Shown: piece after piece, positions 1-8,756 of the stretch | Layout: each line of letters starts with the position of its first letter | Position numbering within the stretch: position 1 is the stretch's first letter | DNA from: Sphingomonas colocasiae | Lineage (GTDB): Bacteria; Pseudomonadota; Alphaproteobacteria; Sphingomonadales; Sphingomonadaceae | Direction of reading: 5' to 3' | Assembly: GCF_019880585.1 (NCBI RefSeq) | Contig: NZ_JAINVV010000003.1 | Coordinates: 496,001 to 560,000, forward strand | DNA length: 64,000 bases | Translations under genes and position numbers: made by a program | The notes under the pieces: generated by a model | Database searches by the model: none | What the model was told of the DNA's origin: nothing | What the model saw: only the letters and a program-made list of their open reading frames with translations

Positions 1-706
1 TCGTCGTGGACAGCATGAACGCGGAAGGGATCGCCGCCAGCGCGATCCAGTGGAGCCGACGGGATATGGCGGGCGCCGCGCCGCGCTCCGCCCCGCGATC
101 GACGGCCGCCGCCCGCCCGCGCGGCAAGGCGACCGCGCAGGCGACGATCAGCAGCGCGAGCAGGACATAACCGCCGCTCCAGAGCAGGCTTTGCCCCGCG
201 ATCGGCAATCGCGGCTCCACCACCAGGGGATAGGCGATCAGCCCGGCGAGGCTGCCGAGGTTCGACGCGGCATAAAGCGCATAGGGATCGCGGCCGCCGC
301 TCGCGAACGCGTACCAGCGCTGCATCAGCGGCGCCTGCGCCGCCACCGCGAAGAAGAGCGGGCCGATCGAGAGCAGCAGCAGCCATGGCACCCACAGGGC
401 GGGTTCGGCATCGGGCGCCGGATTGGCGGCGATCAGCCCGATCGGCAGCCACAGCGCCGCACACGCGAACACGACGAGGTGGATCAGCACCTGCCGCGCC
501 GGCGGGAGCCGGCCGATCGCATGGGCATAGGCATAACCGCCCAGCAGCAGCGCCTGATAGACGAGCATCGCGCTGTTCCAGACGGCGGGCGCACCGCCCA
601 GCCGCGGGAGCGCCATCCGCGCGATCATCGGCTGGACGAGGAACAGCAGGAAGGATCCGGTGAGGATCGTGGCGACGAACAGCGGCCCCCGCCCGACCCG
701 GATCAT
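1..706 (-). CDS. Polytopic membrane protein, N-terminal part (spermidine-synthase-associated membrane domain type); truncated by window edge
   Basis: A reverse-strand frame is open from an ATG at 706 to the window edge (235 codons), so the C-terminus is missing. The protein is very hydrophobic with about six transmembrane segments. Near its N-terminus it reads FLLFLVQPMIAR followed by LPRLGGAPAVWNSAML and a Tyr/Ala-rich helix. I recognise this pattern from the membrane domain that precedes, or stands in for, a spermidine-synthase-like methyltransferase fold in many proteobacterial proteins. The start is uncertain: the frame stays open upstream into the end of hemB with no better start codon. 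The arginine-rich frame on the plus strand here is its shadow. The family call rests on pattern memory of the N-terminus only. Confidence 0.6.
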   Translation of the reverse strand, partial: MIRVGRGPLFVATILTGSFLLFLVQPMIARMALPRLGGAPAVWNSAMLVYQALLLGGYAYAHAIGRLPPARQVLIHLVVFACAALWLPIGLIAANPAPDAEPALWVPWLLLLSIGPLFFAVAAQAPLMQRWYAFASGGRDPYALYAASNLGSLAGLIAYPLVVEPRLPIAGQSLLWSGGYVLLALLIVACAVALPRGRAAAVDRGAERGAAPAISRRLHWIALAAIPSAFMLSTT

Positions 707-792
707 GAACCACCGCCCGGCGACCCTCGCCTCGCCCGGATTGTGCCAAGCGTCATCAGCCCAGCCTGAGCAAGGCCGGCTGAATAGGGTGT

Positions 793-1782
793 TTACGCAA
801 GCAGCCGCGCCGCATGCGCGGCATGGTAGGTGAGCACGCCCGAACAGCCGGCGCGCTTGAACGCCATCAGCGTTTCCACGACCAGTGCATCGCGATCGCC
901 CGCGCCGGCCGCCGCCGATGCCTCGATCATCGCATATTCGCCCGAAACCTGATATGCGAATACAGGAACTTCAAACCGCTCCTTCACACGGCGTATGATG
1001 TCCAGATAAGGCAGGCCGGGCTTCACCATCACGCTGTCCGCGCCTTCGGCGAGATCGGCGGCGACTTCGCGCAGCGCCTCCTCCGCATTGGCATAGTCCA
1101 TCTGGTAGGTCTTCTTGTCGCCCTTGAGCAGGCCGCGCGAGCCGACGGCATCGCGGAACGGGCCGTAAAAGGCGCTCGCATATTTGGCCGAATAGGCCAT
1201 GATCTGCGCGTTGACGAAGCCTTCGTCTTCGAGCGCGGCGCGGATCGCGCCGACGCGGCCGTCCATCATGTCCGACGGCGCGATGATGTCGGCGCCGGCG
1301 CGCGCCTGGTTGAGCGCCTGGCCGACCAGCACATCCGACGTCGCGTCGTTGAGCACATAGCCTGCCGCGTCGAGCAGCCCGTCATGACCATGCGCGGTAT
1401 AGGGATCGAGCGCGACATCGGTGAGCACGCCGACCTCCGGCACCGCATCCTTGAGCGCGCGGATCGCACGGCACATCAGATTGTCCGGATTGAGCGCTTC
1501 CGCGCCATCGTCGGTCCGCCGGTCGTGCGGCGTATTGGGAAACAGCGCGATGCAGGGAATGCCGAGGTCACGGGCTTCGCGGCCGCGCGCCACGATATTG
1601 TCGACCGACCAGCGCGAGACACCGGGCAGGCTCGCCACCGGCTCCTCGACGCCCTTCCCTTCGCAGATGAACAGCGGCCAGATCAGATCGGCGGGGGTCA
1701 GCACGGTTTCGGCATGAAGCGACCGGCTCCACGGCGCGGAACGGGTACGGCGAAGGCGAAGGGCGGGGAAAGGAGCGGCCAT
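793..1782 (-). CDS. hemB: Delta-aminolevulinic acid dehydratase (porphobilinogen synthase)
   Basis: Condenses two 5-aminolevulinate molecules to porphobilinogen, an early cytosolic step of haem biosynthesis. The 329-residue protein has the family's usual length and covers the whole TIM barrel. The two active-site lysines are visible: K200 in the YSAKYASAFYGP motif and K254 in VMVKPGLPYLD. The metal loop reads DVALDPYTAHGHDG (about 122-135), so the zinc-binding cysteines of animal and yeast enzymes are replaced by Ala and Asp, as in magnesium-dependent alphaproteobacterial enzymes. I use the ATG at 1782; a longer frame to 1818 adds only an Arg-rich stretch. It is divergent from the lipid kinase gene. 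Confidence 0.95.
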   Translation of the reverse strand: MAAPFPALRLRRTRSAPWSRSLHAETVLTPADLIWPLFICEGKGVEEPVASLPGVSRWSVDNIVARGREARDLGIPCIALFPNTPHDRRTDDGAEALNPDNLMCRAIRALKDAVPEVGVLTDVALDPYTAHGHDGLLDAAGYVLNDATSDVLVGQALNQARAGADIIAPSDMMDGRVGAIRAALEDEGFVNAQIMAYSAKYASAFYGPFRDAVGSRGLLKGDKKTYQMDYANAEEALREVAADLAEGADSVMVKPGLPYLDIIRRVKERFEVPVFAYQVSGEYAMIEASAAAGAGDRDALVVETLMAFKRAGCSGVLTYHAAHAARLLA

Positions 1783-1894
1783 GGCCGCTGCTTTCGGCCT
1801 TTGCCGCCGCCGCCGCAACCCCTTTCCCCGCGAGCCACCCGATCATCGGAAAGATTCGCTTGCACCACCGCCGCCGCCCGTGCGTTGTGCGTTC

Positions 1895-2776
1895 ATGCGA
1901 ACCGTCCATTCCGCCGCGCTGATCGTCAACGCCCAGTCGCGCAAGGGGCGCAAGCTGTTCCGCAAGGCCAAAGCGGCGGCCGCCGACCTGCCCTTTCCCG
2001 TCAAGGCGCACGAAGTGCGCAAGCCCAGCCTGCTGGAAGCGACGGTGCGCCGCGCCCTCGCCGACAAGCCCGATCTGGTGATCCTGGGCGGCGGCGACGG
2101 CACGATCAGCGGGCTTGTCGACCTGCTTGTCGGCGAAGATGTGGCGCTGGGCGTGCTGCCGCTGGGCACCGCGAACAGCTTCGCGCGGACATTGGGCATT
2201 CCGCTCGACCTGCAGGGCGCGATGGACGTGATCGGCGCCGGCCATTTCCGGCGCATCGACCTGGGCATGGTCGATGGCGATTATTTCGCCAATTGCGCGG
2301 CGATCGGCATCTCGCCGCTGATCGCGGAGACGGTGCCGCACGGATTGAAAGGCGCGTTGGGGCGCGTCGGCTATCTCATCTGGGCGACCTGGAAATTCTT
2401 CCGCTTCAAGCCTTTCACGCTGATCGTCGAGCAGGACGGCCAGGAGAAAAGGCTGAAGGTGGTCGAAGTCCGCATTTCCAACGGCGCCTTCCATGGTGGC
2501 ACCGAACTGGTCGACGAGGCCCAGCCCGACAGCGGCGAGATCGTCGTGCAGGCGGTGACCGGCCATGTGAAGCGCCGGCTGGTGTGGAACTGGTTCACCA
2601 GTTTCTTCCGCCTCGACGCGCGCAAGGAGACCGTGGAAAGCTTCATCGGCCACGAGATCAAGGTCCGCACCGAACCGCCGCTCGCCATCTCGATCGATGG
2701 CGAAGTGCTGGCCAAGACCCCGGTGACGGCGCGTATCGCCGCCGGGATCATCGAGGTTGCCGCGCCTGAAACCTGA
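1895..2776 (+). CDS. Diacylglycerol kinase catalytic-domain lipid kinase
   Basis: A 293-residue cytosolic or membrane-peripheral lipid kinase of the DagK_cat (YegS/LCB5-like) family, which phosphorylates diacylglycerol or sphingosine-type lipids with ATP. The nucleotide-binding motif GGGDGT lies at 65-70, and the family motif PLGTANSFAR follows at 89-98. The C-terminal beta domain ends with a SIDGEVLAKTP-type substrate-side strand typical of YegS homologues. Length is normal for the family. The open frame extends upstream to 1781, but that extension is Pro/Arg-rich and overlaps hemB, so I chose the ATG at 1895 in front of RTVHSAALIVN. The exact lipid substrate cannot be read from sequence; in a sphingolipid-containing bacterium a long-chain-base substrate is possible. 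Confidence 0.88.
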   Translation: MRTVHSAALIVNAQSRKGRKLFRKAKAAAADLPFPVKAHEVRKPSLLEATVRRALADKPDLVILGGGDGTISGLVDLLVGEDVALGVLPLGTANSFARTLGIPLDLQGAMDVIGAGHFRRIDLGMVDGDYFANCAAIGISPLIAETVPHGLKGALGRVGYLIWATWKFFRFKPFTLIVEQDGQEKRLKVVEVRISNGAFHGGTELVDEAQPDSGEIVVQAVTGHVKRRLVWNWFTSFFRLDARKETVESFIGHEIKVRTEPPLAISIDGEVLAKTPVTARIAAGIIEVAAPET

Positions 2777-2894
2777 TACATCTGGAGCCAGATGCATCCG
2801 CCTTGCCCGACGCATCGCACTTCGCTAGCCGCGCCGCGGGCAGCATCGGAAAATCATCCGGATTCTGCCGGGTTCACTATGCGTTGGAGATGAA

Positions 2895-3692
2895 ATGACA
2901 CGAGTGTCGCGCGTGAAGGCGAAATGGCTGGCAACCGCCCTGACCACTGCCACCCTGACGATCGGCGCCGCTGCACCGGCCCAAAAAGCCGGCGGGGCCG
3001 AGCGGCAGATCCAGGGCGCGCTGACCAGCGCCAGCCCGAAGAATGACGGGCACCCCTATCAGGTGCGGACCATGCCGCTGGAGGCAGGCAAGCGCTACGC
3101 GCTCGGCGCCGAAAGCGAGGCATTCGATCCGACGCTGCGCATTTCCTTCGCCGACGACGATGACGAGGCGCTTGCCGAGGATGATGACGGCGGCGACGGA
3201 TCCGCTTCCTATATCGAATTCACGCCCGAACGCAGCGGCACCTATCGCCTGCGCGTCGCGTCCGCCGGCAGGGACACCGGCGCCTATCTGCTGAAGATGC
3301 GGGATCTGCCGCCGCTGCCGGCGCCCTTGCGGCCCAGCCCCGTCGGCAGCAGCAGCATCGCGTTCAAACATTATGCAGGCGCGCTGACCGGCACCGACGG
3401 CGAGATCCGCGGACGACGCGTCGACGATTACCAGTTCCGTTTCGAGGGCGGCAAGCAGGTGTTCCTGTTCATGGATCGCGACAATGACGATATCGATCCG
3501 ATGATCGAGGTCCATGCCGGAACCGGCCGCACCAATGCCGAGCCGATCGCGGGAGACGATGACGGCGGCGACGGCGTGAACGCCCTGCTGATCTTCACGC
3601 CGGAGGAGAGCGGCGATTTCATCGTGCGCGCAACGACCTCCAACACGGACGCGACCGGAAGCTACAAGCTGCGCGTCGGCCAGGAGCCCTGA
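2895..3692 (+). CDS. Secreted protein with two PPC (pre-peptidase C-terminal) domains
   Basis: A 265-residue protein with an N-terminal signal peptide (basic start, hydrophobic stretch about 12-29, Ala-x-Ala-type cleavage). The mature part consists of two copies of the PPC beta-sandwich, at about 40-135 and 155-262. Each has the FDPxLRI/IDPMIEV strand, an acidic DDDGGDG turn and an FTPExSGxxxxR strand. PPC domains usually hang on secreted peptidases or hydrolases; here they stand alone with no catalytic domain, so a binding or accessory role outside the cytoplasm is likely. The acidic DDDGGDG loops look suited to calcium. A GGAGA ribosome-binding site sits just before the ATG. It converges on the DUF885 gene. 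Confidence 0.82.
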   Translation: MTRVSRVKAKWLATALTTATLTIGAAAPAQKAGGAERQIQGALTSASPKNDGHPYQVRTMPLEAGKRYALGAESEAFDPTLRISFADDDDEALAEDDDGGDGSASYIEFTPERSGTYRLRVASAGRDTGAYLLKMRDLPPLPAPLRPSPVGSSSIAFKHYAGALTGTDGEIRGRRVDDYQFRFEGGKQVFLFMDRDNDDIDPMIEVHAGTGRTNAEPIAGDDDGGDGVNALLIFTPEESGDFIVRATTSNTDATGSYKLRVGQEP

Positions 3693-3699
3693 TGGCAAG

Positions 3700-3724
3700 G
3701 CGCGGCGAGCCGGGCTCGCCGCGC
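3700..3724. terminator. GC-rich hairpin between convergent genes
   Basis: An 11-bp perfect stem (GCGCGGCGAGC at 3700-3710 pairing with 3714-3724) with a 3-base loop lies exactly between the stop codons of the PPC gene and the DUF885 gene. There is no clear T-run, so it may act as a bidirectional but weak terminator or a transcript-end stabiliser. Confidence 0.55.
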
Positions 3725-3731
3725 GCCCGCC

Positions 3732-5447
3732 TCATTTCTTGCCGGCGATCCAGGCCTCGACATTCTTGCGCAGCAGCGCGAGCGGCACGACGCCGTCGCC
3801 CAGCACGACCGCATTGAATTCCTTGATGTCGAAACGCTTGCCCAGCGCCTTTTGCGCCTGATCGCGCAGCGCCACGATTTCCAGGCCGCCCGAATCGTAA
3901 GCCGTCAGCTGCCCCGGCAGCGAAGCGATACGATCGGTCATCCCCTTCGCCACTTCCGGCGGAAAACGCCCGGTCTCGGTCAGATAGGCGACCATGCGTT
4001 CGCGGCTCCACTTGCCGATATGCAGGCCGGGATCGGCGACCATGCCGCGTGCGGGCCAGGCGCGACGGGAAATCTTCATCTGTGGCGTATCGAGCAGGCC
4101 GATCTCCTCGGAGAGACGCTCCGAATAGCGCGCCCAGCCCTCGATATAGGCCGAATTGAAGCCGATCTTCGAAAGCTTGCTGTTGGGCTGGCTGGCGGCA
4201 TAGGCGAATTGCAGGTGATGCCCCGGATAGCCTTCATGCACCGCGGTGATCGCCATGTCGGCGCGGCTGGCATCCTCGACCTTGCCGACCTGGAGCATAT
4301 AGAGCGCGGGCTTCGCCGGATCGGCAGCGGGCGTATAGTTGGAACTGACGCCGGCCGCCTCCATCGCGTCGGTCATCGGCCGCACTTCCAGCGGCTGCTG
4401 CGGCACATGGTCGATGATCGCCGCCACCGCCTTGCGTGCGCGCTCCACCACCTCGCGATTATAGGCGACGATCTCGTCCTTCGACGTGAATCGCTCCTTG
4501 GGATCCGCCTTCACCCGCGCGACGATCTGCGAGAAATCATCGGTGCCGTAGAGCGCCTTGCCCATCGCGCGAACGTCGGCGACATTGGCGGCGACGGTAC
4601 GTTCGCCAAGCGCCGCCACCGCTTCACCCGGCCGATCAAGCGTCGTGTAGGACCGCAGCATCGCATTGTAGCAGGCGCGACCATCGGGCAGATCGAGCAC
4701 CGACAGGCTTTCGCGCGCGGCCGGGATATACGTATCGCGCAGAAAATCGCGATAGCCACGGATCGCCGGTGTGATCCTGTCGCGGACCAGCGCCGTGAAT
4801 GCCGCCTTGAACGCCGTGTCGTTGCTGGCCTTGGCAGGCGCGAAGAACGGTGATTGCTCGGGCGTCTCGGCGATCAGCCCCTCAACCTGCGCCAGCGCGC
4901 GGACCGCCACCGAGCGCGGCACGACATAGCCCCTGGCGATGCCCTGCTTCAGATTGGCGATATCCGCGGCGATGAAATCGGGCAGGCCACCCCAGCGCGC
5001 AAGCGCATCGGCACGATCCTTGGGCGTTGCCACGGGCTGGCGCTCGGCCAGATTCGGAAAATTGCCGGGCCAGCCGTCCATATGCGAAACCGTCCAGAGC
5101 TCGCTATGGCAGACACGGAGGCCGCGCTCGGCCTCCAGCATCTCGCGCGCGATCGCATAGTCGCGCACCATCGCCCGATCGGTCAGCGTCTTCTGGTCGA
5201 GCGCGTCGAGACGGGCGAGCAGCGCGTCCACCTCGGCATTGTTGCGCGCGATCGCCGCCGGGCTGATGTCGTTCAATATGTCGTTCCGGCCGCCGCCAAT
5301 GTCCGTGTAAAGCGGCAGGAAGGGATTGGCGGCCAGGCGGTTGGCGACGATGTCGTCGGCGATCTTCGCCATGGTATCGCCGGAGCCGCCCTGCGCGATC
5401 GCCGGCAGCGACGCCGCCGCATAAAGCAAGACGCCCGTCCGCATCAT
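3732..5447 (-). CDS. DUF885 family protein (putative metallo-carboxypeptidase)
   Basis: A 571-residue exported protein; a signal peptide follows the start (MMRTGVLLYAAASLPAIAQ). The family marker is the zinc-binding helix TAVHEGYPGHHLQFAY in the middle of the protein, with a downstream Glu in the AYIEGWARYSE helix as the probable third ligand. This is the usual DUF885 layout, related to thermolysin-like and carboxypeptidase-Taq-type gluzincins. Its likely role is hydrolysis of peptides in the periplasm. The alternative start at 5468 adds seven residues before the twin Met and would spoil the signal peptide. The stop is 39 bases from that of the convergent PPC gene. Confidence 0.87.
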   Translation of the reverse strand: MMRTGVLLYAAASLPAIAQGGSGDTMAKIADDIVANRLAANPFLPLYTDIGGGRNDILNDISPAAIARNNAEVDALLARLDALDQKTLTDRAMVRDYAIAREMLEAERGLRVCHSELWTVSHMDGWPGNFPNLAERQPVATPKDRADALARWGGLPDFIAADIANLKQGIARGYVVPRSVAVRALAQVEGLIAETPEQSPFFAPAKASNDTAFKAAFTALVRDRITPAIRGYRDFLRDTYIPAARESLSVLDLPDGRACYNAMLRSYTTLDRPGEAVAALGERTVAANVADVRAMGKALYGTDDFSQIVARVKADPKERFTSKDEIVAYNREVVERARKAVAAIIDHVPQQPLEVRPMTDAMEAAGVSSNYTPAADPAKPALYMLQVGKVEDASRADMAITAVHEGYPGHHLQFAYAASQPNSKLSKIGFNSAYIEGWARYSERLSEEIGLLDTPQMKISRRAWPARGMVADPGLHIGKWSRERMVAYLTETGRFPPEVAKGMTDRIASLPGQLTAYDSGGLEIVALRDQAQKALGKRFDIKEFNAVVLGDGVVPLALLRKNVEAWIAGKK

Positions 5448-5534
5448 CTTCGACCAGCAACGCACCACGCAACCTCCCCGCTATCTTCGTAACGTGGGCG
5501 GATTAGCGAAACTGGTAATATATGAAAAGCTGAC

Positions 5535-6182
5535 TTAGCTCAGGAATTGAGATTCCCGATCCGAAAACAGGATGGGCGCATCCCCCGCCTGCCATGGCTG
5601 CAGCCGGACCATCGCCGCCGAGAACAAGGGCGCGGCCAGCCGACGTTCCAGCCAGGCCTGCAGATGCGGCAGCGGCCGCGCATCGAACCATGCACGATCG
5701 GTCTGCGCGAATTGCCGGACAAAGGGCATGATCGCGGCATCGGCAAGCCCCGGTGCATCACCGCGGAGACAGGGCTGCGACGCCAGCCGCGCTTCCAGCA
5801 CGTGCAACAGCTCAAGCGCCGCATGGCGATGTTGCGCCGGATCGGAGGCATGGCGATCGGGATATTTGTAGCGATCGAGATGATGCTTGAACGGCCCGTC
5901 ATTGGCCGCGATCAATGCCTCGTCCCCGCGCGCCAGCCAGCCTTCCGGATCGTTGCGGCCAAGCGCCCAGCGCATGATATCCAGGCTCTCGTCGATCACC
6001 CGGCCATCCGGCAGCACGAGAACGGGCACCGTGGCCTTGGGCGATACCGAAACCATCTCCGCCGGCTTGGCCACCAGCTTCACTTCGCGGATCTCGCAGA
6101 TGGTGTCGCTGACCAGCAACGCCAGCCGTGCCCGCATCGCATAGGGGCAGCGGCGGAAACTGTAGAGGATCGGCCTAGTCAT
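5535..6182 (-). CDS. Glutathione S-transferase family protein
   Basis: A 215-residue cytosolic protein with an N-terminal thioredoxin-like domain ([19 protein letters not shown] at 4-22), then the cis-Pro element ([12 protein letters not shown], with the following DES loop that binds the glutathione gamma-glutamyl group), and an all-helical C-terminal domain. A CPYAxRAR start is typical of GST-like or glutaredoxin-like proteins with a catalytic Cys. The start codon overlaps the end of trhO by 8 bases on the same strand, so the two genes are probably translationally coupled. The open frame runs upstream to 6374, but that part is shadow of trhO. The substrate is unknown. Confidence 0.85.
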   Translation of the reverse strand: MTRPILYSFRRCPYAMRARLALLVSDTICEIREVKLVAKPAEMVSVSPKATVPVLVLPDGRVIDESLDIMRWALGRNDPEGWLARGDEALIAANDGPFKHHLDRYKYPDRHASDPAQHRHAALELLHVLEARLASQPCLRGDAPGLADAAIMPFVRQFAQTDRAWFDARPLPHLQAWLERRLAAPLFSAAMVRLQPWQAGDAPILFSDRESQFLS

Positions 6183-7128
6183 CATCGGGCGGGAGCCGTT
6201 GCGCGCCGATATGCGCTTCGCCCCGTGCCTCGGCCAGACGCTCCTGACGATGCCGCTCGGCATAGCCGGCGCGCTGCTCGTCGCTGCGCTCGCCATGGCA
6301 GGCCGGACAGCTGACGCCTTCGGCATAGAGCGGCGATGCGAGATCCGCGGCGCCGACGGGGCGACGGCAGCCATGGCAAAGCTGATAGCTGCCCGGCGCG
6401 AGCCCGTGGCCGACCGATACGCGTTGATCGAACACGAAGCATTCGCCCTGCCACAGGCTTTGCTCCACCGGAACGGTCTTCAGATATTTGAGGATCCCGC
6501 CCTGCAGGTGATAGACTTGGTCCACGCCCTCCGCCTTCAGGAAGGCGGTCGATTTTTCGCAGCGTATCCCGCCGGTGCAGAACATCGCGACCCTGGTCGG
6601 CGCCCCCTCCCCCAACAGCCGTTCGCGTTCGGCGCGGAACCAGGCGGGAAAATCGCGGAAGCTGCGCGTCTGCGGATCGATCGCGCCCGCAAAGCTGCCC
6701 ACCGCCACCTCATAATCGTTGCGCGTATCGATGACGATCGTGCCGGGGTCGGAGATCAGCGCGTTCCAGTCCTCCGGCGGCACATAATGGCCGGCGTCGG
6801 CGAGCGGATCGATATCGGGTTCCCCCATCGTCACGATCTCGCGCTTCAGCCGCACCTTCATCCGGTGGAAGGGCATGGCCGCAGCGCGCGAGACTTTGAT
6901 ATCGAGATCGGCGCACCCCGGAAGCGCGCGGATCGCCGCCAGCACATGGCCGATCGCTTCGTCCGATCCCGCGATCGTGCCGTTGATGCCTTCACGGGCG
7001 ATCAGCAAAGTGCCCCGGATCGCGTGCGCGCGGCATATCTCCGCCAGGTCACCCCGGATCGCCTCGCAATCGTCGAAGCGCGCGAATCTGTAGAGCGCGG
7101 CCACGCAAATGGGGAGATCGCGAGTCAT
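6175..7128 (-). CDS. trhO: tRNA uridine(34) hydroxylase, rhodanese-like (YceA/TrhO)
   Basis: A 317-residue cytosolic protein matching TrhO (E. coli YceA), which performs oxygen-dependent hydroxylation of U34 in certain tRNAs. It has an N-terminal ferredoxin-like domain ([16 protein letters not shown] at 39-54) and a central rhodanese domain. The active-site loop [12 protein letters not shown] places the catalytic Cys at 184 and a second Cys at 190. A C-terminal Cys-rich stretch (CHGCRR and [12 protein letters not shown]) is normal for the family. It is seven bases downstream of the MATE gene and overlaps the GST gene, so the three probably form an operon. Confidence 0.92.
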   Translation of the reverse strand: MTRDLPICVAALYRFARFDDCEAIRGDLAEICRAHAIRGTLLIAREGINGTIAGSDEAIGHVLAAIRALPGCADLDIKVSRAAAMPFHRMKVRLKREIVTMGEPDIDPLADAGHYVPPEDWNALISDPGTIVIDTRNDYEVAVGSFAGAIDPQTRSFRDFPAWFRAERERLLGEGAPTRVAMFCTGGIRCEKSTAFLKAEGVDQVYHLQGGILKYLKTVPVEQSLWQGECFVFDQRVSVGHGLAPGSYQLCHGCRRPVGAADLASPLYAEGVSCPACHGERSDEQRAGYAERHRQERLAEARGEAHIGAQRLPPDDD

Positions 7129-7135
7129 CCGCGCC

Positions 7136-8593
7136 TCAGGCCGTGGGCGTCAGCCGCCCGGCCGGCTCGGCCTCGGCATTGACCGCCTCGCGACATTCCT
7201 CCGAATCGGGCGGGACGATCAGGGTCGCGCGGCGCCAGCTGTTCGACCGGTAGAATGCGACCGCGAGCAGCACGGTGACGAGCGAGCCGACCGGGAAGCT
7301 GAGCCAGAGAGCGTCCGGCCCCAGCGCGTCGCGCATGATCAGGATGAACCCCAGACGCACCGGATAGAGCGCGATGATCAGCGTGACGAGCGGTCCATAG
7401 ACCGCGCCGTTGGCGCGCATCACCCCGAACAGGATCAGCGTGACCCCGAACAGGATGAAGCTCCAGCCCGCCATCAGATGAATATGCGCGGCCAGCGGAA
7501 TCGCCGGGCTGTCCGCCCCCACGAACAATGCGAGCGCGTAGCGATCGAACAGCACCAGCACGAGCACCAGCGCACCCGTCATCGCCAGATTTGCGATGAT
7601 GCCCGATCGGGTGATCTGTGCGATCCGATCCCAGCGCCCGGCCCCGATATTCTGGGCCGCCATCGCGCTGACCGCTGCGCCGATCGCCATCGCCGGCATC
7701 TGCACATAGGTCCAGAGCTGCTGGATCACGCCGAAGGCGGCGGCGTAGAGCAGCCCCTCGCGATTGACGAGCCCGGTCATGGCGAGGCCCGCCGTCGACA
7801 TCACGATCATCTGCAGGCCCATCGGAAACCCCTTGCCCAGGATCATCCTGAGCAAGGCGGGATCGGGTTTCAGATAAGCGAGTTCGGGGCCGCGCAGCCT
7901 GATCGGCAGATCCTTCGCATAGATGTAGACGACCATCGCGATCGCGCTGATATAACCCGCGATCACGTTTGCCAGCGCCGATCCGGCGATGCCGAGTTCC
8001 GGGAACGGGCCGACGCCCAGGATCAGCAACGGATTGAGGATCATGTCGAGCAGCACGCTCAGCACCATGAACCAGAGCGGCGTCATCGAATCGCCCGCAC
8101 CACGCAGGCCCATCATCAGCAGCACCGACAGGAAGGATGCGGGCATCACCAGGAAGATGATGCGCAGATAGGCGAGCGCCATCACCTCCGCCTCCGCCGG
8201 GGTCGCGAGCAGGTGGAGGATCTGCGGCGAGAAGATCCAGCCGGCCAGCGCGATCACGATCGCCAGCACGACGAACATGCCCAGCGCGCTACCGATCGCA
8301 CGGCGCGCGGCATCGACGTCGCGGCGGCCGAACGCCTGACCGACCAGGATCGTCGCGGCCATGCCGAAACCGAAGACCAGCGCGAACATCAGGAACATGA
8401 TGATATTGGCGTTCGCGGTCGCCGCGATCGCATTCTCGCCCAGGAAACGGCCCACCCAGATCGCATTGACCGACCCGTTGAGTGACTGGAGGATGTTCGA
8501 TCCCAATGTCGGCAGCGCGAAGATCAGCAGCGTGCGCGTGATCGGCCCCTGGGTAAGATCACGGATGCCGGTCTTTTTCTCTGTCTCGGCCAT
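7136..8593 (-). CDS. MATE family efflux transporter
   Basis: A 485-residue inner-membrane protein with about 12 transmembrane helices in two pseudo-repeats, the size and layout of MatE (NorM/DinF-like) multidrug and toxin exporters. Family signals are [20 protein letters not shown] in the first helix, followed by [18 protein letters not shown], and the matching [17 protein letters not shown]-type region at the start of the second half. Such proteins exchange Na+ or H+ for cationic or aromatic compounds; the substrate cannot be inferred. I prefer the ATG at 8593 (MAETEKK) to the one at 8614. It probably leads the trhO-GST operon. Confidence 0.9.
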   Translation of the reverse strand: MAETEKKTGIRDLTQGPITRTLLIFALPTLGSNILQSLNGSVNAIWVGRFLGENAIAATANANIIMFLMFALVFGFGMAATILVGQAFGRRDVDAARRAIGSALGMFVVLAIVIALAGWIFSPQILHLLATPAEAEVMALAYLRIIFLVMPASFLSVLLMMGLRGAGDSMTPLWFMVLSVLLDMILNPLLILGVGPFPELGIAGSALANVIAGYISAIAMVVYIYAKDLPIRLRGPELAYLKPDPALLRMILGKGFPMGLQMIVMSTAGLAMTGLVNREGLLYAAAFGVIQQLWTYVQMPAMAIGAAVSAMAAQNIGAGRWDRIAQITRSGIIANLAMTGALVLVLVLFDRYALALFVGADSPAIPLAAHIHLMAGWSFILFGVTLILFGVMRANGAVYGPLVTLIIALYPVRLGFILIMRDALGPDALWLSFPVGSLVTVLLAVAFYRSNSWRRATLIVPPDSEECREAVNAEAEPAGRLTPTA

Positions 8594-8621
8594 CCGCTTC
8601 TCCCTCACGCCCACTCCACTT

Positions 8622-8698
8622 CCATCGTCATTCCGGCGAAAGCCGGAATCCCGTGCACTGAGTCATGGAGATTCCGGCTTTCGCCGGAATGACGATGG
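8622..8698. repeat. Long inverted repeat / REP-like palindromic element (CCGGCGAAAGCCGG type)
   Basis: A perfect 28-bp inverted repeat: the left arm is 8622-8649 and the right arm 8671-8698, with a 21-base loop. Each arm is itself a small palindrome (ATTCCGGC-GAAA-GCCGGAAT). The element sits between the MATE and valS genes. The same design with altered bases occurs at 13719-13811, so this is a dispersed repeat family rather than a gene-specific site. It could also act as a terminator for valS. Confidence 0.85.
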
Positions 8699-8718
8699 GA
8701 GTCGGATCGGTCAGCTCT

Positions 8719-8755
8719 CTAAAGCGCTTTCCCGTCGAATGGAATCATCGCTTGA
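8719..8755. repeat. Short dispersed intergenic repeat, copy 1
   Basis: A stretch reading TAAAGCGCTTT...TCGAATGGAATCATCG lies just past the valS stop. It shares the 12-mer ATGGAATCATCG (8739-8750) and a preceding AGCG-TTT block with a stretch upstream of valS at 11421-11475. It resembles an intergenic repeat I associate with alphaproteobacterial genomes. Evidence is short sequence sharing only. Confidence 0.4.
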
Positions 8756-8756
8756 T